The translations under genes were made by a program, and so were the position numbers. DNA of 9,545 bases from Acidiferrobacteraceae bacterium (GTDB taxonomy: Bacteria > Pseudomonadota > Gammaproteobacteria > Arenicellales > UBA868): contig PCBE01000101.1 of assembly GCA_002731295.1 (NCBI GenBank), positions 6,998-16,542 of the forward strand. The letters are read 5' to 3'. Shown here piece by piece: positions 5,472 to 9,545 of this stretch. Each line of letters begins with the position of its first letter. Within the stretch, counting starts at the first letter, position 1. A model generated the notes under the pieces. It ran no database searches and was not told where the DNA came from. It was given only the letters and a program-made list of their open reading frames with translations.

Positions 5472-7688
5472 ATGAAATTCAGCGGTGCACTTCGTGTTGC
5501 CTTGCCGTTACCCCTGCGGCGTGTATTTGATTACGCCCCAGCAAAAGACCTTGACGTGGTCCGAACCGGTGTTCGAGTCAAAGTGCCGTTACAAAAACGG
5601 ACTGTCGTCGGTGTAGTCTGTGATCAGGTAGCACGCGCAGAGGTACCTATTTCCAAATTAAAGGCGGTGACGCAAGTGTTGGATGCTGAACCGGTGTTCT
5701 CTGAATCGGTGTTCAAACTGTTGCACTGGGCCTCAACCTACTATCACCACCCCGTCGGTGAAGTGCTCCACACAGCGCTGCCAGTTGCACTGCGTCGAGG
5801 CGGCAATCTGCAGCCGCCTCTGCCACGCCGCTGGTACATTACAGTCGAGGGTGGCCGCAGTAGGACGATGCTGTCTGACCGTGCTGTTATTCAGCGGCAA
5901 GTACTGGCAGAACTGGCAGATGCCGAATTGAAAGGTGTACCAGAAGCGGCACTGCGGGCACACAATCCCAGGGTACTGAATGCACTGCGCCGGCTGGAAG
6001 CACGTGGTTGGGTGAGCAGCGTGCTTGATGACAGCACCACAGTGGTGCAAGCCCACCACGCGACAGAACAGCAGTTGACCTCAGCGCAGTCGGAATCCTG
6101 TACGCAGGTGGTCAGCCATCTCGAGCAATATGCCGCTTTTCTTCTACATGGCGTTACCGGGTCGGGTAAAACCGAGGTTTATTTAAGCATTGCGCGAGAA
6201 GCGATAGCCCGGAACACACAGGTTCTGGTCCTGGTACCCGAAATCGCGTTGACACCGCAGCTGGTGGCGCGATTTAGCCAGGGCCTCGCCGGTAAGCTGG
6301 TTGTTTTGCACTCGGGTCTTGGTGGGCGGACCCGGCACCGGGGCTGGTGGGCTGCGCGGCAGGGGCTGGCCGACGTGGTCTTAGGAACCCGCTCGGCTGT
6401 TTTTACACCCTGTTTGCGCCCGGGCCTGATTATTGTGGACGAGGAGCATGACCCATCGTTTAAGCAGCAAGATGGATTTCGTTACCACGCGCGAGATGTG
6501 GCCGTAAAACGGGCGCAAATTGAAAAAATCCCAGTCGTACTGGGTTCTGCGACGCCATCCTTGGAAACGCTGGAAAACGTCCGTAAAGAACGTTATAGCC
6601 GGTTGTTATTGCCGCAGCGGGTTGGCGGTGCCGTCATGCCCGACGTGAAGCTGGTGGATATTGCGCGGACAGCCCACCAAAACGGTCTTTCCACCGCGGT
6701 CCTGGATGCGATCGAGACACGCCTAAACCGTGGTGAACAGAGCATTATTTATGTCAATCGTCGTGGTTTCGCACCGGTCGTGTTGTGTCTTAAATGTCAG
6801 TGGAGAGCGCAGTGCCTGCGTTGTGACGCGGGTCTTACGCTTCATGCGGGTAGTGGTGTGCTGCGTTGCCACCACTGTGGTGCATCGCAGCCGGCACCGT
6901 CCCTATGCCCGAATTGTGCCGAGTCGGGTCTGTATCACCTCGGCGAGGGCACCCAGCGTGTCGAAGCTGCCCTGATCGAGCGTTTCCCGGAAGCCCGGGT
7001 TGTGCGGGTGGACAGTGACAGCATGGCGGGCCCCGGACAGGTTGAGGAGGTATTAGAGACAATTCGCCAGCGTGAGGCGGATATCGTGGTTGGCACGCAG
7101 ATGTTGTCCAAGGGGCATCACTTCGCCGCAGTCACTCTAGTCTGTGCGTTAAATACCGATAGGGGGCTTTACAGCTTCGATTTCCGGGCGTCAGAACGCC
7201 TGTTTCAGCAGTTAACCCAGGTTGCCGGGCGCGCCGGTCGCGGGACACGTCGTGGCACTGTGTTGGTACAGACGTTCTATCCAGATGATCCGGCTTATAT
7301 CCGGCTTCAGTCTCACGACTTCGATGGTTTTGCCACTGCCTGTCTCGCCGAGCGCAAGGCAGCTGGTTACCCGCCTTACGCGCGGTTTGTCCTGCTCCGG
7401 GCCGAATCCCCTCAACAGGCTGCGCCCCTTGGCTTTCTACAGGCCGCCCAGGCCCGGGCGAGGTGTTGGCTACAGGCTGAGCAGGCTGGCAACATCCAGG
7501 TGATGGATCCTGTACCCTCGCCCATGGAGCGGCGAGCGGGTCGGTTTAGGGCCCAACTGCTGGTCTCAGGACGGGACCACAACCACTTACATCGATTTCT
7601 GGAAGTCTGGCTTGCGGAGTTGGACCGCTTGAAACGGGCAAGGACTGTGCGCTGGTCGGTCGATGTAGATCCCCTGGATCTGTACTGA
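5472..7688 (+). CDS. priA: Primosomal replication-restart helicase PriA
   Basis: Full-length PriA (738 residues; E. coli about 732), the 3'-to-5' helicase that recognises abandoned forks and reloads DnaB. The N-terminal 3'-DNA-end-binding region is followed by the helicase core: Walker A GVTGSGKT (227-234), DEEH box (323-326), GSATPS, GTQMLSKGHHF (from 541) and the arginine-finger motif QVAGRAGRG (about 583-591). Eight cysteines at 439, 442, 448, 451, 466, 469, 479 and 482 form the zinc-binding insertion, in the same spacing as E. coli. The C-terminal DPVPSPMERRAGRFRAQLL segment is also conserved. ATG 5472 fits the family N terminus (MKFSGALRVALPLPLRRVFDYA), but no clear Shine-Dalgarno precedes it. 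It stands alone, with a 552-base gap upstream and about 100 bases downstream. Confidence 0.97.
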   Translation: MKFSGALRVALPLPLRRVFDYAPAKDLDVVRTGVRVKVPLQKRTVVGVVCDQVARAEVPISKLKAVTQVLDAEPVFSESVFKLLHWASTYYHHPVGEVLHTALPVALRRGGNLQPPLPRRWYITVEGGRSRTMLSDRAVIQRQVLAELADAELKGVPEAALRAHNPRVLNALRRLEARGWVSSVLDDSTTVVQAHHATEQQLTSAQSESCTQVVSHLEQYAAFLLHGVTGSGKTEVYLSIAREAIARNTQVLVLVPEIALTPQLVARFSQGLAGKLVVLHSGLGGRTRHRGWWAARQGLADVVLGTRSAVFTPCLRPGLIIVDEEHDPSFKQQDGFRYHARDVAVKRAQIEKIPVVLGSATPSLETLENVRKERYSRLLLPQRVGGAVMPDVKLVDIARTAHQNGLSTAVLDAIETRLNRGEQSIIYVNRRGFAPVVLCLKCQWRAQCLRCDAGLTLHAGSGVLRCHHCGASQPAPSLCPNCAESGLYHLGEGTQRVEAALIERFPEARVVRVDSDSMAGPGQVEEVLETIRQREADIVVGTQMLSKGHHFAAVTLVCALNTDRGLYSFDFRASERLFQQLTQVAGRAGRGTRRGTVLVQTFYPDDPAYIRLQSHDFDGFATACLAERKAAGYPPYARFVLLRAESPQQAAPLGFLQAAQARARCWLQAEQAGNIQVMDPVPSPMERRAGRFRAQLLVSGRDHNHLHRFLEVWLAELDRLKRARTVRWSVDVDPLDLY

Positions 7689-7718
7689 CTGACGACTGAT
7701 CCAGACAACGGATATATT
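7689..7718 (+). promoter_or_regulatory. Weak candidate promoter before the Rieske oxygenase gene
   Basis: CTGACG (7689-7694), 18 bases, TATATT (7713-7718), directly after the priA stop. It would give a leader of about 65 bases that contains the small hairpin GGGT-AGATA-ACCC (7751-7763). Only the -10 is convincing. Confidence 0.25.
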
Positions 7719-7790
7719 AATTGACCTGAGGGTTGCGCCGCTGTGCTCGAGGGTAGATAACCCGCTTTGGGACCATACTCGGGGGGCCAG

Positions 7791-8954
7791 GTGTTAAATA
7801 AAACAGATTTTGAAAAGGTGTTAAGACCGGTCGAGGCGGCAGAATCCCTGCCACCGGTATGCTACGTCGACGAGGTGCTTTTCGAGAGGGAGATGGCTCG
7901 GGGATTTCGGGGCGGTTGGGTCAGTGTCGGACGCGTCGACAATCTGGTCGTACCGGGCGATTATCTCGCACTCGACGTTGGCGGCACCCCGCTGGTGCTG
8001 TTGCTGGATTCATCGCACCAGCTCCGGGCCTTTGCGAACACCTGCCGGCATCGAGGTATGCGGTTGTTGCCGCCGGGCCGTGGGCGCTGTGAACGGATCG
8101 TTTGTCCGTTCCACGCGTGGACTTACGGGCTTGATGGCGCGTTACTGACGGCTCCGCGGATGGATGGAGCAGTTGATTTCTGTAACGCCGACCATGGGTT
8201 GGTTGCAGTGCCGGCGGCGTCACGCGCTGGGTTTGCCTTTGTTAATGTGGACGGCGCAGCCGCCCCGATTGACACCTGGCTGGGTGATTTTGAGGCGGTA
8301 CATCGCCCCTGGCGATTGGGCGACCTGATTACCGCATCGAGCAGAGAGTTCGAGGTGCGGTGCAACTGGAAAATCTTCCTTGAGGTATTCAACGAGTATT
8401 ACCATCTGCAGAAGGTTCATCCGGGTACTTTTTCGGTCTATTACGCATCGCCGGATCCTCTGGATAAGGTCGCAGGGAATTTCAGTACCCAGTTCGGGGA
8501 ACACCGGGGGGTCAGCAGTACGGGCAAGGTGGACGACGGGACCCAGCCTTTGCCGCCCTTGCCGGGATTATCGGGGCGCAACTTGCTGGGTACGCGGTAC
8601 AGTTGGGTTTACCCTAATCTCACCTTCGCGGCGTCTATTGATGCCGTCTGGATATTCGAGGCAATGCCGCTCGCGCCGGCGTTAACCCGGGTCAATATGA
8701 CCGTCTGTTTCCCGCAGGCATCAGTCGAGCAAGCAGATTTTGCGACCAAGCTGAGTGCCTATGAGCGTCGAATGGAAGCCGGCTTGGCTGAAGATATTCC
8801 CGTGATCGAGACCCAGCAACAGGGCTTGTCGTCGTCGCTGGCCCGGGCTGGCCGGTATTCACCCCTGTACGAACCCAGTGTTCACGCGTTTCACCGCTGG
8901 ATTGCGCAGCTCTTGTCGAAACCTAACGACGGTTGTGAGTTAGGTCAGAGATGA
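7791..8954 (+). CDS. Rieske-type aromatic-ring-hydroxylating/demethylating oxygenase, alpha subunit
   Basis: A 387-residue catalytic subunit of a Rieske non-heme iron oxygenase. Numbered from GTG 7791, the [2Fe-2S] ligands are C85-x-H87 and C105-x2-H108. The mononuclear iron site is in NWKIFLEVFNEYYHLQKVHPG: H205 and H210, with E202 as the residue linking the two metal sites, and the carboxylate D335 in AEDIPVIETQQQGL. Such enzymes use NAD(P)H-derived electrons and O2 to hydroxylate or N-demethylate small substrates. A glutamate at the linking position, rather than the aspartate of naphthalene dioxygenase, is known in alpha-only enzymes such as carnitine oxygenase CntA, so an alkylamine-type substrate is possible but unproven. 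No beta subunit, reductase or ferredoxin gene is in the window. GTG 7791 has a G-run (7781-7786) four bases upstream; TTG 7767 is the alternative. The 3' end lies one base from zapE. Confidence 0.92.
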   Translation: MLNKTDFEKVLRPVEAAESLPPVCYVDEVLFEREMARGFRGGWVSVGRVDNLVVPGDYLALDVGGTPLVLLLDSSHQLRAFANTCRHRGMRLLPPGRGRCERIVCPFHAWTYGLDGALLTAPRMDGAVDFCNADHGLVAVPAASRAGFAFVNVDGAAAPIDTWLGDFEAVHRPWRLGDLITASSREFEVRCNWKIFLEVFNEYYHLQKVHPGTFSVYYASPDPLDKVAGNFSTQFGEHRGVSSTGKVDDGTQPLPPLPGLSGRNLLGTRYSWVYPNLTFAASIDAVWIFEAMPLAPALTRVNMTVCFPQASVEQADFATKLSAYERRMEAGLAEDIPVIETQQQGLSSSLARAGRYSPLYEPSVHAFHRWIAQLLSKPNDGCELGQR

Positions 8955-8955
8955 A

Positions 8956-9545
8956 TTAGGGTCTATGGGACAGCGAGAGATAGGCCCCGCTCTGGAATTC
9001 GTTTAAGCGGCTGATGGTTCGATTAAAAGGTGCAGACAACCGGTTGCCGCTGTAAAGGCCTTCTGGACAGCGCTCGGCTGACACAATCACTTTGACCCGA
9101 CGGTCGTAGAGTTCGTCAATCAGTTCGATAAACCGCCGGACAATACCATCCTGGCTGTCGTTGAGTTGGGGAATTCCGGAAATGAGAATCGTGTGATAGG
9201 AACGAGACAGTTCTGCGTAGTCGGCTTTGGATCGTGGCCCTTCGCACAATGCGCTGAATTCAAACCAGATCACGCCTTCGCCATGAGTGCGGGTCCGGAT
9301 GCACCGATCGTTGACAGTGATCGAACCCGTTGTCACCGGTATCGTCGACACCAGGTGTGTAAACAACGATTGCATCTGGCTCTGTGCGGTAGCATCGTCC
9401 GGAGTCAGGTAGACATCTGATCTGTCCAGCAGTTCAAGCCGATAATCGGTGTTGCCGTCAAGGTGTACAACCACCGTGCGGTCTTCAATCAGACCAATCG
9501 CCGGCAGAAACCGGTCGCGCTGAAATCCGTCTTTATATAGCTGAT
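8956..9545 (-). CDS. zapE: ZapE/AFG1-family ATPase, C-terminal part (cut by window edge)
   Basis: Read on the minus strand, the frame enters from the right edge and ends with TAA at 8958-8956, giving 195 visible residues, roughly half of a typical ZapE (E. coli about 375). The visible part starts QLYKDGFQRDRFLPAIGLIE, the region after the ATPase core start. It continues with the family segments WFEFSALCEGPRSKADYAEL, SYHTILISGIPQLND, VRRFIELIDELYDRRVKVIV, SAERCPEGLYSG and the C-terminal RTISRLNEFQSGAYL. Walker A lies outside the window. ZapE is an ATPase that associates with the division ring in E. coli; mitochondrial AFG1 is its relative. It converges on the Rieske gene with one base between stop codons. 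Confidence 0.94.
   Translation of the reverse strand, partial: QLYKDGFQRDRFLPAIGLIEDRTVVVHLDGNTDYRLELLDRSDVYLTPDDATAQSQMQSLFTHLVSTIPVTTGSITVNDRCIRTRTHGEGVIWFEFSALCEGPRSKADYAELSRSYHTILISGIPQLNDSQDGIVRRFIELIDELYDRRVKVIVSAERCPEGLYSGNRLSAPFNRTISRLNEFQSGAYLSLSHRP

Noticed and set aside
6835..7062. Minus-strand and alternate-frame open stretches within priA
   Set aside because: They overlap the conserved zinc-binding and helicase motifs of PriA and have no recognisable content or start signals.
7751..7763. GGGT-AGATA-ACCC hairpin as a priA terminator
   Set aside because: A four-base stem with no T-run is too weak for an intrinsic terminator. It more likely lies in the leader of the Rieske gene, with no clear role.
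8836..8856. Third copy of the GC-rich palindrome in GCTGGCCCGGGCTGGCC
   Set aside because: It lies within the Rieske coding region, differs in its right arm and lacks GGTTAAACT, so it is explained by coding sequence.

Overview
This window looks like a chromosomal segment from a moderately GC-rich gammaproteobacterium. The inference rests on gene content: a full-length PriA helicase with the Escherichia coli pattern of eight zinc-binding cysteines, a periplasmic DsbC-type disulfide isomerase, a CcmG/DsbE-type thioredoxin and a ZapE/AFG1-type ATPase. I see no phage genes, insertion sequences, CRISPR array, tRNA or rRNA.

Layout, left to right. The 3' end of an unrecognised gene (to 191) is followed by an aldehyde dehydrogenase (263-1738), then a NYN-domain putative ribonuclease with a C-terminal OST-HTH/LOTUS-type RNA-binding domain (1865-2680). 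A short motif (a GC-rich palindrome followed by GGTTAAACT) precedes both of the latter genes. Next comes a thiol-redox block: a DsbC-type isomerase (2774-3502), a possible 45-residue small protein (3597-3734) whose end overlaps the next start, a CcmG/DsbE-like membrane-anchored thioredoxin (3727-4263) and a flavin-reductase-fold flavoprotein (4305-4919).

A 552-base gene-free stretch (4920-5471) follows. It holds two perfect DnaA boxes, several near-matches, a 60-base block that is over 80% A+T with repeated short elements, and two palindromes. It lies directly upstream of priA (5472-7688). Hand counts of G and C suggest that compositional skew changes across this gap although the genes on both sides are on the + strand. 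Together these make it a candidate replication origin, or at least a DnaA-responsive control region. This is the most interesting part of the window.

After priA comes a Rieske-type oxygenase alpha subunit (7791-8954). It ends one base from the 3' end of a convergent zapE gene, which runs off the right edge.

Functionally, two neighbouring genes handle periplasmic thiol-disulfide chemistry. The aldehyde dehydrogenase and Rieske oxygenase are catabolic or detoxifying enzymes of unknown substrate. PriA, ZapE and the candidate origin concern replication and division. The + strand run is not one operon, because promoter-like sequences and a large gap break it up.
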